From assembly GCA_032718475.1 (NCBI GenBank), contig JAUCBJ010005165.1, positions 1-64,000 of the forward strand: 64,000 nt of DNA, read 5' to 3'. This document shows, in pieces, positions 9,736-19,790 of this stretch. The stretch is from Nemertoderma westbladi (Eukaryota; Xenacoelomorpha; Nemertodermatida; Nemertodermatidae). Position 1 is the stretch's first letter. Every line of letters begins with the position of its first letter. A model generated the notes under the pieces. The model was not told where the DNA came from, searched no databases, and worked only from the letters and a program-made list of their open reading frames with translations. The position numbers and the translations under genes are program-made.

Positions 9736-11369
9736 CAAAACTGCTATACTTGACTGTCAGACTGTTTCCATAATTGTTTGGCAGGGGTTTCAGATAAGAT
9801 GCGTTATAACTGACATAGTTAGAGTTTTTAAGTATTAACGTAAAGCAGAATATAAAAACTAAACATTTACATGTTTAAAGTGAAGAAGTTTTACTAAGTG
9901 AAGTTTTACAAATTAAACAAGATAAGTTTTTAACAAGGGGGTTTTTAAACAAGTAAGTGATAACTAAAGGACAAATCACACCTTTTATAGTTAAATCGGA
10001 TATGGAATGGAATTCGAATGCATTCTAATCGTTCTATATGTTCTATGACATTCTTAAAATCCGCATTTGTAAATAACTAAAGGACAAATCACACCTTTTA
10101 TAGTTAAATCGGATATGGAATGGAATTCGAATGCATTCTAATCGTTCTATATGTTCTATGACATTCTTAAAATCCGCATTTGTAAAATATGTTAGATATT
10201 ACAAATGCATAGTATTTTAAAGAAACTTATAGAAAATAAAGAATAAATGTCGTAATTTTTAAATTTTTTATACAAACTAAACTACAAATTGCTACTTGAA
10301 TGAAATAATTCCACAGCAATGTTCTTGAACACTTACCAATAAATAAAAATAATAAAAAATACCGTATTTTTAAAAATTTAAAAAATACTAGCTAGTAAAA
10401 AAAGCACTATGCTGCAGTACAATGAAAAATGTATCTACAAATGTTCTAGAACATTCTCCAATATCAAAAAAGCACTGAAAAACACTTAATAGTGATACGT
10501 AAACAAATGCAGGGGGTGTCGACAGCTCTAAGTAGTAGGGGGTACCCATTAATAAGCAACAATAATTTTTGAAAAATCTTTATTTTAGCATGCATTAAGG
10601 AATCTCAATTTATTTTCCTTACTGGTTTTCATCTCACATTTTTACGAAAAGCTTTGTACTACTTGATTATTGGGCAAATCCACACAGACTGATAATAATA
10701 AAATTACATAAGGAAATCATTATGGAGTGAAATTGAAATCCGTAGGCTAATTCTCTCCAAAATCAGTACAAAACGTGAAGATTAAGTTTAGCTACTTCCA
10801 TCGCAGCTCCACCTTGCAGAGCAGTGCTTTAATATAGTTAGTAGTTAGTTAAGTATAGTTTTTTAGTACAATCTATTACTAGCTAGTATAATCTCATAAT
10901 ATTTCACAATCTTTGAATAAATTCATGTTTGGAGTATACAGTATTACCTCGAAAAATCAGGATTATATGGATATAATACTGGTTTGTTGCCCCAGCATTG
11001 TATAATCAAAAAGCGAGAATTAATGATAAACATTCATATTTTTGTTAGTTTAGAGAAAATAAAAATACCAAATATTTGATTTTACAATTTAATGTGTACT
11101 GTATTCATTATGTCGAAACGTCCAAAATACGACACTTTAGAGAAAATGAGCAAAGAAAATGGCGACAGTGTTCAGTAAAACTGGACGGATGCAGTCGATG
11201 ACGCAGTTTGATTCAGTCGACCAAGGTCAAGATGGATCAGTACCTGTTAATAAATTTCACTTATATTCAATATAGTACATGATTAGAATGTTTAAATAAT
11301 GAGCATCCATAAAATCCATTCTTCACACACCAAACGCTGATAAGTTGACATAATATAACAAAATGACAT
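9736..11369. other. AT-rich non-coding stretch
   Basis: Apart from the 113-bp tandem duplication (9961-10186) and dispersed AT-rich repeats around the palindrome TGTTCTAGAACA (10442-10453), no gene or recognisable element was seen. Confidence 0.5.
9961..10186 (+). repeat. Perfect 113-bp tandem duplication
   Basis: 9961-10073 and 10074-10186 are identical as read, both starting TAACTAAAGGACAAATC and ending CCGCATTTGTAAA. Identity implies a very recent duplication or a sequence-assembly duplication. Confidence 0.93.
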
Positions 11370-11498
11370 ACATCATTGTTTGCAAAGGTCACTTTTCAGC
11401 GTTAAAGACCGTTGTTTATTTATATAAACCTCCCTCACTCGGTACATAAATAAACTCGGATCATAACGCTGCAAAGGCTACTTTGTAAACAATGATGT
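11370..11498. repeat. Hairpin MITE-like inverted repeat
   Basis: The 35-base arms at 11370-11404 and 11464-11498 are near-perfect reverse complements (ACATCATTGTTT outermost, CAGCGTTA innermost). Inner arms GTTTATTTAT / ATAAATAAAC extend the pairing. At 129 bp with no coding content it resembles a miniature inverted-repeat element. No clear target duplication was identified. Confidence 0.75.
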
Positions 11499-11554
11499 AA
11501 GAGATATTAAAGCATCGATTAACATAACATCTGCATCGAACTTAGTTCGTTGTT

Positions 11555-12067
11555 TTGTGTCACTTATGTATTATTATGAAGCTATGGACCTTTCAATACC
11601 CTAATGGAACCAAAGCACAACTGGATTACATCCTTATAAACAAAAAGTGGAGAAACAGCATGATCAACTGCGCGGCATACAGCTCGTTCAACCTAATTGG
11701 TTCGGACCACAGAATTGTGACTGCAGAGATCAGACTCAGTTTGAGAGCCAGAAATCCCAGGACAAGCAAGCAAATCAACTATGACTGGGAGAAACTCAGA
11801 ACTGACAATGCAGTAAAGGATGCTTACACAGTAGAAGTTCAAAACTGCTTTGAAGCACTTCAGTCAATGGATGAAGACCAGTCCATCGATTCAATATACC
11901 AGAATATAATAACAGCCCACAAGGAATCAGCTAAGAGGCATATCCCCCAGAAGCCCAAACGAAAACAGTATGTGCCATGGCATAACTCTGAGGTTACTTG
12001 TAAGAGAGAAGATCTTAAGATAGCCTACAAAGTTTTAAACCGAACAACCAACAACCGAAAACATTAA
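11555..12067 (+). pseudogene. RTE-like endonuclease C-terminus
   Basis: The frame reads PNGTKAQLDYILINKKWRNS near residue 20 and GSDHRIVTAEIRL near residue 50. The SDH motif holds a catalytic His of the EEP (AP endonuclease-like) fold. The N-terminal catalytic half is absent because of 5' truncation. After residue about 70 the sequence is the linker to RT, and a stop at 12067 separates it from the RT frame. Confidence 0.8.
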
Positions 12068-12269
12068 CAAGGTTGAGAAAGCTAATGATGATCTTAAATT
12101 GGCCTACAACATCAGCCAGGAAAAGTACATACAAGATAAAATTGAAGCAATTACAACTGCCCACATACATCTCACATTCGATTCATTCACATGCTCACAT
12201 TCGATTTTATTGAATAAAAGAACCATCTTATCTTACAGCAACAATAAAGACTTACCTGGCAAACTGTAA

Positions 12270-13290
12270 ATGAGGTATCTGGTTGGAAGAGTTGTACAAA
12301 GGGGCGCCTCAAAGCCGATAGTCCTGAAGAACGTGTTGGGAAGTGGAAAAATCACTTCAGCAACTTGCTTGGGGACACTATTTATAGAAACAGGGGACTT
12401 CACGCCTGCCGAACTCCAAAGAAGCATTAAAAGCATGTCCAATAATAAAGCGAGTGGAATAGATGAAATCCCAGCGGAGGTATGGAAGACAGAAGTGCTA
12501 AACAGACCATTATTGAATGTTTGCAACCGGATGTTAAAAGGGGAAAAGCCACCACCAATTTGGACTAAAGGTCAACTAAAGCCTCTCCCCAAGAAAGGAG
12601 ACCTCAGTATACCAACAAACTATCTTGGGATCTGTCTGCTTGTGGTAGCTGCCAAAATATACAATAAAATGATTCTATATAGGATTAGGCCTCACATAGA
12701 GAAACTACTGCATAAGAGCCAAAACGGATTTCGACCAAATAGATCAACAATAGCTCAGATACTTGCACTAAAGAGACTGATTGAAGGAATTAAGTCAAAG
12801 AATTTCCCCGCAGTCATGACTTTTGTGGACTTCAATAAGGCATTTGACTCCATCCATAGAGGTAAAGTGCTTGAAATGCTAAGAGCTTATAGAATTGTTG
12901 TAGTAATAATATTGTAATTGTTGCTGGCATTGGATTGTTATATTGTGACACAGAAGAGCAGGTACTCTCACCAGGTGAAACTGAGTTTTTCTCAAGCCTG
13001 GCTGGCATACTGCAAGGTGACACATTAGCACCATTACTATTTGTAATCGTGCTGGATTACGCAATGAGGATGGCCACAAAAGTGAAGTGAAGATCTGGGA
13101 TTCAAACTTCAAGAACGCAGAAGTAGTAGATATCCAACAACTACAGTCACAGACACTGACTTTGCGGATGACATCACCCTCCACTCTAATACGCTAGCAG
13201 ATACACAGCTTCTACAAGATAAAGTGGAGAGGGCTGCTGAGGAGGTTGGATTGCATATAAATGCTACCAAGACCGAATTCATGACCTTTT
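12270..13290 (+). pseudogene. RTE-like reverse transcriptase
   Basis: The RT blocks are visible across frames: NNKASGIDEIPAEVWK (near 12440), QLKPLPKKGD, the QNGFRPNRSTIAQILALKRL block (near 12720), TFVDFNKAFDSIHRGK with the first catalytic Asp (near 12825), GDTLAPLLFVIVLDYAM (near 13018) and FADDITLHSNT with the catalytic DD (near 13162). Stops or frameshifts lie near 12917, 13090 and 13290. In an intact element this enzyme copies the RNA at the nicked target. Confidence 0.85.
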
Positions 13291-13305
13291 AATGTTGATG
13301 GAAAC

Positions 13306-13746
13306 TTGACAACCATTGATAATAATCAACTAAGGAAGGTCGATGACTTCCAGTACCTTGGATCATGGATAGAGAGTAGCAAAAAGGACATAGAAGTTAG
13401 GAAAGCAAAGGCTTGGGTAGCTCTATCAAAAATGGATGCCATCTGGAAATCAGATCTCTCCAGGCACCTGAAGACTAAGTTCTTTCGAGCCACAGTGAAA
13501 AGTGTATTTTTATATGGGGGTGAGACCAGGACACTGACTAAATCACTTGAACAACGTATTGATGGTTGCTACAAAAGACTACTAAGGGCAGCCCTAAACA
13601 TCAGATGGAGACAACACATGACAAACGCCGAGCATTATGGTACAATACCACCTGTATCAACCACCCTCCATGAATGCAGATTAAGATTCAGTGGGCACTG
13701 CTGGCGAAGTAAAGACGAGGTCATACCTGATATACTTTTCTTGTAA
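13306..13746 (+). pseudogene. RTE-like RT C-terminal region
   Basis: The frame of 146 codons reads FQYLGSWIESSKKDIEVRKA, KFFRATVKSVFLYGGETRTL and LRFSGHCWRSKDEVIPDILF. This is the region after the YxDD domain common to RTE elements. It is continuous in itself but out of phase with the upstream RT. Confidence 0.8.
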
Positions 13747-13920
13747 CCAACTCATGGAAAGCGTAGTCATGGACGACCGGCCATAACATGTATATATCAA
13801 CTTGAAAGGGATACTGAACTTGGGAGAAACGAAATTGCAACAACTATGGAGAATCGGGAAGCCTGGAAGGATCTCATTTCCACTGTCCGAGTTCGCTCGA
13901 CCTAGTAGTAGTAGTAGTAT

Positions 13921-15092
13921 TTATTAAGGTAGCTAGTGTTTTTTTTTCGTTTTTTTTTTTCGTTTTTTTTTTGGTTGGTTAACAATATGTTTTTATAATT
14001 TCAAAATATACTAGCTAAAAAAAAATACGCTTGATATTTAAAAAAAAACACTAGCTACAATTAAAAAAACATCTGCTAATGTTCCAGGACATTCACCAAT
14101 ATTAAAAAGACAAAAATAAAAAAATAATAAAGTACAAAAAAATAATAAAAATTAAAGATTTTGAACAATTCCCTAGCTACCATAATAGCTAGTGTTCTAG
14201 AACAAATTTTTTATTGTAAAATGTTGAAATAATGTCTACATGATATTTACAATAATGTAAATCAAAGATAAATTGTAAAAAAAAATTTAATTTTTTAAAT
14301 ATAGGGTGGAAACTGCAAAAGTACCGGATATGCAGGTTGTCTGGTATGTTTGTGCACATTAATCCCCTGGGATGGTCCTGACTGTATATGGCTCTCTCCC
14401 AACCCTGGTCATTATGATTGTTTATATATTTCATGTGGATATGGTGGGTGGGTTTGCCTAGATGCATTCATTTATATTATATGCAGTATAATTTATTGGA
14501 TTATGTTTAACTGCTTTGTGTTATAATTATAATTTTCTATTCCAGTTGCTATGTGATGTTGCATAGAATCTGGTGGTGGGTTAGGCCTATCTACATAGTG
14601 TAATCTATCTGAATAGAATGGCCTAGCCTCTGTATTGATAGTGTCATATTGCTGCATGGGCTGCATGCACCTGGTATAAACTCAGACTCCTACAGTACCA
14701 ATATAAGCCTATAAGATAGTTTCCTAGCTACCAGTAGGTATGGAACTACATCGGAGTTTCGCCATCGACCTCATCTTTCCCCGATTTCGGTGGCATCCCT
14801 AGGCTCAGACCTAATGCCTACCGTAGTTGTTTGCTTGTTATATTGCACATTGTTTTCTGTACAATTTTCTACCTTATGTTTGTGGGGTTGCTGGTGTAAA
14901 AGATGTAAATAAATCCCCATTTAGAATGACTCACCAGTGATCTGGGGGGTCATTACAATCAATCTAGGTTGAAATGAGTCCACCGTTTGAAATGAATCCC
15001 TTCAAAGATATCCATAGGTTAAATAGTAACCTGCACTCTTAATAAGATGTGATTGTTTATCTATGAATGTATCTGAATGTTATACTAGAAGG
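13921..15092. other. AT-rich non-coding stretch
   Basis: T- and A-rich sequence (13935-14200) contains the dispersed motifs GGTAGCTAGTG and TGTTCTAGAACA (14193-14204). The rest (14200-15092) shows no coding signal I can support. Confidence 0.5.
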
Positions 15093-15107
15093 TCATGAGA
15101 AAGCAAA
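15093..15107 (+). repeat. Target-site duplication, left copy
   Basis: TCATGAGAAAGCAAA directly flanks the ribozyme array and recurs exactly at 16544-16558. Confidence 0.9.
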
Positions 15108-15173
15108 TAAATTGGAGATGAGCTGTTGCAACTGTAATTAAAGGTGTAATATTATGGGTTTGTTCAGAAGTGG

Positions 15174-15266
15174 AAAAAATGGGAGCGCGTCACCGGGGGT
15201 TGAACCAGCGCTATACGCACGTTTCGGCCTAACAGGCCTCATCAGTAGCGCTAACCAGCTCAGCCA
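15174..15266 (-). promoter_or_regulatory. tRNA-like Pol III A box, B box and T6 terminator (unit 1, repeated in each unit)
   Basis: On the minus strand, TGGCTGAGCTGG (15255-15266) fits the A box consensus, GGTTCAACCCC (15196-15206) fits the B box GGTTCRANNCC exactly, and TTTTTT (15174-15179) would terminate Pol III. The A box abuts the 5' strand of hammerhead stem I and the B box abuts its 3' strand. The same arrangement recurs every 340 bp. Transcription by Pol III is inference. Confidence 0.7.
15207..15252 (-). ncRNA. Type I hammerhead ribozyme, unit 1 (intact core)
   Basis: Minus-strand reading: stem I 5' strand AGCGCUA (15246-15252), CUGAUGA core (15239-15245), stem II GGCC-UGUUA-GGCC (15226-15238), GAAA (15222-15225), short stem III AC-GUGC-GU, cleavage triplet GUA, then stem I 3' strand UAGCGCU (15207-15213). 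Predicted scission falls between plus-strand positions 15213 and 15214. All conserved core bases are present. Stem I can extend by G-U wobbles. Confidence 0.87.
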
Positions 15267-15546
15267 CTAGCCCCTGACACTCGCAGTCCCACCTAATCCA
15301 CTTCTATTGAACGGGCAGTCTTAAGTTGCAAATATTCTATCTCTAACAGCGGACCTAACGGCCTCAAGTATGCTAGAGTGAAACAGGAGGGAAGTACAAA
15401 TAAATAAATATTCAGCCCGGTATTGCTGCCAGGTGATATTAATTAAATAAATTAGAGATGAGCTGTTGCAACTGTAATTAAAGGTGTAATATTATGGGTT
15501 TGTTCAGAAGTGGAAAAAATGGGAGCGCGTCACCGGGGGTTGAACC

Positions 15547-15592
15547 AGCGCTATACGCACGTTTCAGCCTAACAGGCCTCATCAGTAGCGCT
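15547..15592 (-). ncRNA. Type I hammerhead ribozyme, unit 2 (one wobble in stem II)
   Basis: Same layout 340 bp on. The only change seen in the core region is one base at 15566 that turns the terminal G-C pair of stem II into G-U. All catalytic bases (CUGAUGA, GAAA, GUA) are retained, so it is predicted active. Confidence 0.85.
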
Positions 15593-15886
15593 AACCAGCT
15601 CAGCCACTAGCCCCTGACACTCGCAGTCCCACCTAATCCACTTCTATTGAACGGGCAGTCTTAAGTTGCAAATATTCTATCTCTAACAGCGGACCTAACG
15701 GCCTCGAGTATGCTAGAGTGAAACAGGAGGGAAGTACAAATAAATAAATATTCAGCTCGGTATTGCTGCCAGGTGATATTAATTAAAAAAATTGGAGATG
15801 AGCTGTTGCAACTGTAATTAAAGGTGTAATATTATGGGTTTGTTCAGAAGTGGAAAAAATGGGAGCGCGTCACCGGGGGTTGAACC

Positions 15887-15932
15887 AGCGCTATACGCAC
15901 GTTTTGGCCTAACAGGCCTCATCAGTAGCGCT
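15887..15932 (-). ncRNA. Hammerhead ribozyme, unit 3 (core base lost)
   Basis: Same layout, but the plus strand reads GTTTTGGCC instead of GTTTCGGCC. The minus-strand GAAA therefore becomes AAAA, losing the conserved G12. The change is a CpG to TpG transition. G12 is part of the catalytic mechanism, so this copy is predicted inactive. Confidence 0.85.
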
Positions 15933-16226
15933 AACCAGCTCAGCCACTAGCCCCTGACACTCGCAGTCCCACCTAATCCACTTCTATTGAACGGGCAGTC
16001 TTAAGTTGCAAATATTCTATCTCTAACAGCGGACCTAACGGCCTCAAGTATGCTAGAGTGAAACAGGAGGGAAGTACAAATAAATAAATATTCAGCTCGG
16101 TATTGCTGCCAGGTGATATTAATTAAATAAATTGGAGATGAGCTGTTGCAACTGTAATTAAAGGTGTAATAATATGGGTTTGTTCAGAAGTGGAAAAAAT
16201 GGGAGCGCGTCACCGGGGGTTGAACC

Positions 16227-16272
16227 AGCGCTATACGCACGTTTCGGCCTAACAGGCCTCATCAGTAGCGCT
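16227..16272 (-). ncRNA. Type I hammerhead ribozyme, unit 4 (intact core)
   Basis: Identical to unit 1 over the ribozyme. Predicted cleavage lies between plus-strand positions 16233 and 16234. Confidence 0.87.
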
Positions 16273-16543
16273 AACCAGCTCAGCCACTAGCCCCTGACAC
16301 TCGCAGTCCCACCTAATCCACTTCTATTGAACGGGCAGTCTTAAGTTGCAAATATTCTATCTCTAACAGCGGACCTAACGGCCTCAAGTATGCTAGAGTG
16401 AAACAGGAGGGAAGTACAAATAAATAAATATTCAGCTCGGTATTGCTGCCAGGTGATATTAATTAAATAAATTGGAGATGAGCTGTTGCAACTGTAATTA
16501 AAGGTGTAATATTATGGGTTTGTTCAGAGTTCAGAGAGAGGGT

Positions 16544-16558
16544 TCATGAGAAAGCAAA
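16544..16558 (+). repeat. Target-site duplication, right copy
   Basis: TCATGAGAAAGCAAA is identical to 15093-15107. Confidence 0.9.
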
Positions 16559-17520
16559 GCAGTCGACCATGCCCTAGCAGCATACTTGGCTTCAGTTTGC
16601 CAGTCCGACCCATTTGTATCACAAATCCTCCACCATAGAACACTAAACCACCACATAGTCCCATCCCTCCAGTCTCTGGCGCAATCTGCAAATGAACCAC
16701 AATGGACCACCCTCGATGTTCTCACAAGCCCAGGTACTCAATGGAAGCTATCCAATGCTATTGATCTGAAACTCCATGAGCAACAACTGTCCCACGCCCC
16801 AGACACTCTGTCAACACTCACCAACTCAACATCACTGGCCCACCCTGGTGACTGGCTGCCATGTGAAAGCCTTGGGCTTCACTTTATGGTATGCCTCTAC
16901 TGGCTCGTTGTCTGCATGGTCTCTGGCCCATCCCCTTGTCCTATATGCCTATCACCGGCCGACCAAATAGGAGACCACCACATAGGATGTAGTGGTGATG
17001 GGGACAGAATCTCATGCCATGACTCACTTCAGGATGCAGTCCTCTCAACAGCCCAATCTGCTGCTCTTGCGCCCGAAGTGAAGTCCCTGGCCTGATACCA
17101 GGTTCCTGTAGCAGTCCAGCAGACATCTTCATCCCAAACTGACAAGGAGGCCACCCAACATCCCTGGACATAACAGGCATTTCCTCCCTCCAGACGAGAG
17201 CTTCCGCCACCCCAGGACATGCATTATCCATCGCATACGACTGCAAGACAGCTGCCGACATAGAAGAGTGCCGCAAGAGTCTGGAGTTTGCTTTATTCCC
17301 CTACCAGTGGAAGCCCTGGGTGGTTTGCACCCTCATGCCTCGGCCACTATGCGGGAGATAGACCGTCTCCAAGGTCTCAGGCGAGGTATTCCCTCAATGG
17401 ACTCCACCCGCCACATGTTCCAGCAGTTATCCTTCACGCTCTGGTGGGGAAACGCCACAATGTGGTTACGACAGGGCCAGGTTTTCCCTTCAGTCCTGCA
17501 AAATAAATATGAGGGACAAA
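16559..17520 (+). pseudogene. RLE-type LINE polyprotein C-terminus, frameshifted
   Basis: The first frame (to 17095) reads AVDHALAAYLASV, HPGDWLPCESLGLHF, then a knuckle CPICLSPADQIGDHHIGC and QDAVLSTAQSAALAPE. After a stop and frame changes the series continues with LDIT (near 17160; restriction-like endonuclease core region), SGVCFIPLPVEALGG, RLQGLRRGIPSMDSTRHMFQ and LWWGNATMWL. This order matches the C-terminal half of a known invertebrate RLE-type LINE family. The RT domain is absent. It begins right beside the right target duplication of the retrozyme array. Confidence 0.75.
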
Positions 17521-18005
17521 GTTTTCGACGAAATAAAATATTTTATAAAAACTCGTATATAACCAAATGATGTTGGAAGTGACAAAGGTAATAAAAGATC
17601 TAATTTCCATAGAGGAAATGCTTATAAGATGAACTTGATTCAGATGATGTTTTACTAAGAATTATTGGAAAAGGATTATAATTAAAAAAGTATGCTGCAT
17701 TGAGAACCTGGAGGAACAAAAAATTGGAATAAAAGTATTTCATGAAGGCAATGAAATTAGTGGCGAAGCCAACAACGCACTGGCAGGGGGAGAATGGAAA
17801 ATTGTTGCAAGAGGTGTGTTTTTGGTGGTCAATGCAGTCCCATGATAAAAAAATTAAATTATGTTGAATACTGATAACTGAGGAATAGTAGACCTATAAG
17901 GGGATTTATTTAAACCCGGAGACATCTTTTAAACCTGCAATAGTTTGTATTGAATCCCGTTGATCAAGGGTTTCATTTAAAACTAGGTTGTAATTAATTG
18001 TTAGT
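17521..18005. other. Non-coding stretch, no gene seen
   Basis: AT-rich sequence without an open frame or recognised motif. Confidence 0.5.
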
Positions 18006-18288
18006 GGATCCAATTCGCTGCACCACCCAGCGGAAAATGGGGAAAGGCATGATTTACGAATCATGATTGGATATGCGATATTACCAATATAATATTACAT
18101 ACCAAAGGCACCAAGGCCATATACATTGCCAGCTGGAGAGAGATGCCAGTATATCAGCTCATCTCATAGGAAGCTAGCATAGGGTCAGGGGAAAATAGGG
18201 ATTGGCCGGAGAATAGATCAACCAATGACAGGGCGGTTTTCCATCAATTATCGCGCATTTACTGGTAGGCCAAACCTAGGTAGGAATG
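18006..18288 (+). repeat. Interspersed repeat family R1, plus copy
   Basis: It begins GGATCCAATTCGCTGCACC and ends near GGCCAAACCTAGGT. A diverged reverse-complement copy lies at 25626-25916. The two align over about 290 bp with small gaps. No protein is encoded, so this is a non-autonomous element of unknown class. Confidence 0.8.
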
Positions 18289-18580
18289 TGTATCCCATGT
18301 AATATATATAATCGTTACTCTGTTAATTGTGCTTCAGTTGGCTACATTGAGTGTAGAAGTCAGATGGTTTTTAACCATCATCGCTGTCATTGTTACTGCT
18401 ATTATTATATTAGACTGACTGGCTTATCTGTGTTACTCAGCTATTTTACCGGCCTTAGGCCTTTCAATTCCATCAACAGCCTTTCAGTAGCCTAGCAAAC
18501 GCAGCGTCGCGTATTCTCGATACGACTCGAAACACAAAAACCGGTCGGGATCCTTTGCCAACTCAGATCCCGTCACATTA
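18289..18580 (-). repeat. Interspersed repeat family R2, minus copy
   Basis: The reverse complement matches 22293-22604 over about 300 bp, with shared blocks GAGTTGGC, CGTTTGCT and CACAATTAA and an internal palindromic stretch (GGTTAAAAACC here, GGTCAAAAACC there). It abuts the R1 copy directly. Confidence 0.78.
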
Positions 18581-19395
18581 ATGGGGATTCATTTAAACCT
18601 AGGTATAAATGATTTGGGAGTCATTTTTTATGGGATTCATTACAAACTAGTACCCAATCTTCGTCACCTAAGAGGCATGTTTTATTATTAGTAAAATAAA
18701 TAAAATATTTTGCACTGATGTATTATAAATAAAATCAATTAAAATAAATTATGTAAGATGTAATTAAATGCGCTCTAAAATAGGAGTTACTCGTCATTTG
18801 ACCATGATCTGAGAGATATAATGTTGTTCGGTGTCCAGATTAATATTTAATACTAGCTGGCAATTACCAGTGGCGGGTTACCTGTTATCCCACCACTACC
18901 GGTACGCCGGTACCGAACTTGAATTAAACTTTTCGAAAAGTGGCCTTTAACAACCATTGGTTAAATTTATACACACATGGCAAGTCCCAGCGCAATCCAC
19001 TGCACAGCGCTCCACCCGTTTTGGAGGAGTTCGAACACAGAGAAACAGAGAGAGAGAGTGAGACAGACAGAATTTGATTTTTATAGGTATAGATGACATT
19101 AAACTCAGGAAGTAATAAAGAATGCTGTCATAGCTGCGATCATTGTGCGCTAGCATAGAACTGTCATCTTGGTTTTCTGGTTCTGATTGCAAATAAAAAG
19201 TATATTTATTATTAATTTCTAATTATTATAAACTGATTTTGTATTTCAATAGAGAATATCATTCATTGTAATTATTTCGTAATCTTTTAAATTCGAAAAT
19301 TGTCAAAATTAAAGTACCACAAGTACAAACAAACGAGCACTAAATTCATATACACAAATTTGTTTACTGTGCCTACTTTTCAATTAATTTATTGT
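18581..19395. other. Region upstream of the PAN/EGF gene
   Basis: AT-rich sequence with a short GA-rich run (19035-19070). It presumably contains the promoter and 5' UTR of the gene starting at 19396, but no core element can be pointed to with confidence. Confidence 0.4.
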
Positions 19396-19610
19396 ATGTC
19401 GTTTGTTATGATTCGCTTTGTGTTACTTCCCATTATTTTGGTTTCTGTGGTTGAATGTGCCGATACAGATAACACATTCCACTCCTGTGGAAGATCAATT
19501 TCTTATGGTACAGGATACAATGGATTCCTCCCAAATAAACAACTATTAAACCATGTGATCAAAGAGTTGGTGACAACTAATCAAATAAAATGTATGACAA
19601 GATGTTCAAG
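19396..19610 (+). CDS. PAN/EGF gene exon 1: signal peptide and start of PAN/Apple domain
   Basis: Starts at ATG 19396 (a second in-frame ATG at 19408 is equally plausible). It encodes a hydrophobic leader (MSFVMIRFVLLPIILVSVVE), probably cleaved near ECA-DTD, then about 48 residues ending IKCMTRCSR. The CMTRC cysteines fit the first helix of a PAN/Apple domain. The exon ends at AG|GTTAGT in phase 2. The first base of the exon at 26729 completes an AGA codon and continues into YTQCRSVN, as a PAN domain should. The product is therefore predicted to be secreted or a type I membrane protein. The upstream frame lacks an ATG, which supports this start. Confidence 0.7.
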
Positions 19611-19624
19611 GTTAGTTATTTCGG

Positions 19625-19790
19625 AAGCAGGGCAATTCGGTCCGGACAATTTGGTCCCGGACAATTCGGTCCCATTAATTTTGTCCCATTAATTGTCCGG
19701 GACCGAATTGTCCGGATACTGACTAGGACAATTCGGTCCCAAAACATACATATTAATGGGACAGAATTGTCCGGGACCGAATTAAATTGG
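19625..19790. repeat. Inverted array of GGACAATTCGGTCCC-type repeats
   Basis: Short units (GGACAATTCGGTCCC and the reverse GGGACCGAATTGTCC) alternate orientation over 165 bp, giving strong self-complementarity. It resembles a small foldback-type array and begins only 15 bp after the exon 1 donor. Confidence 0.7.

Larger units (their letters stand above)
11555..13920 (+). mobile_element. RTE-like non-LTR retrotransposon, 5'-truncated and decayed
   Basis: It contains, in order, the C-terminal part of an AP-type endonuclease, a reverse transcriptase and a C-terminal region. It ends in a (TAG)n run at about 13903-13920, a simple-repeat tail as expected for RTE-type elements. There are at least four frame breaks. 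A small duplication (CTCACATTCGATT twice at about 12173-12206) lies between endonuclease and RT. A second, minus-strand fragment of the same family occurs at 49310-49640. Confidence 0.85.
15108..16543 (-). mobile_element. Retrozyme-like element: tandem array of 340-bp hammerhead-bearing units
   Basis: Four complete units of exactly 340 bp start (marker ATTGGAGATG or ATTAGAGATG) at 15111, 15451, 15791 and 16131, followed by a partial fifth (16471 to about 16529). The 1,436-bp block is bounded by an identical 15-bp direct repeat, so it was inserted as a multimer. On the minus strand each unit carries a type I hammerhead ribozyme core, tRNA-like Pol III A and B boxes around it, and a T6 run just downstream. 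No protein frame is present, so movement would depend on another element's reverse transcriptase. Tandem non-coding units of 170-400 bp with type I hammerheads are the hallmark of metazoan retrozymes and of the schistosome Sm-alpha satellite. The short filler GTTCAGAGAGAGGG at the right junction has no counterpart in the unit. Confidence 0.88.
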
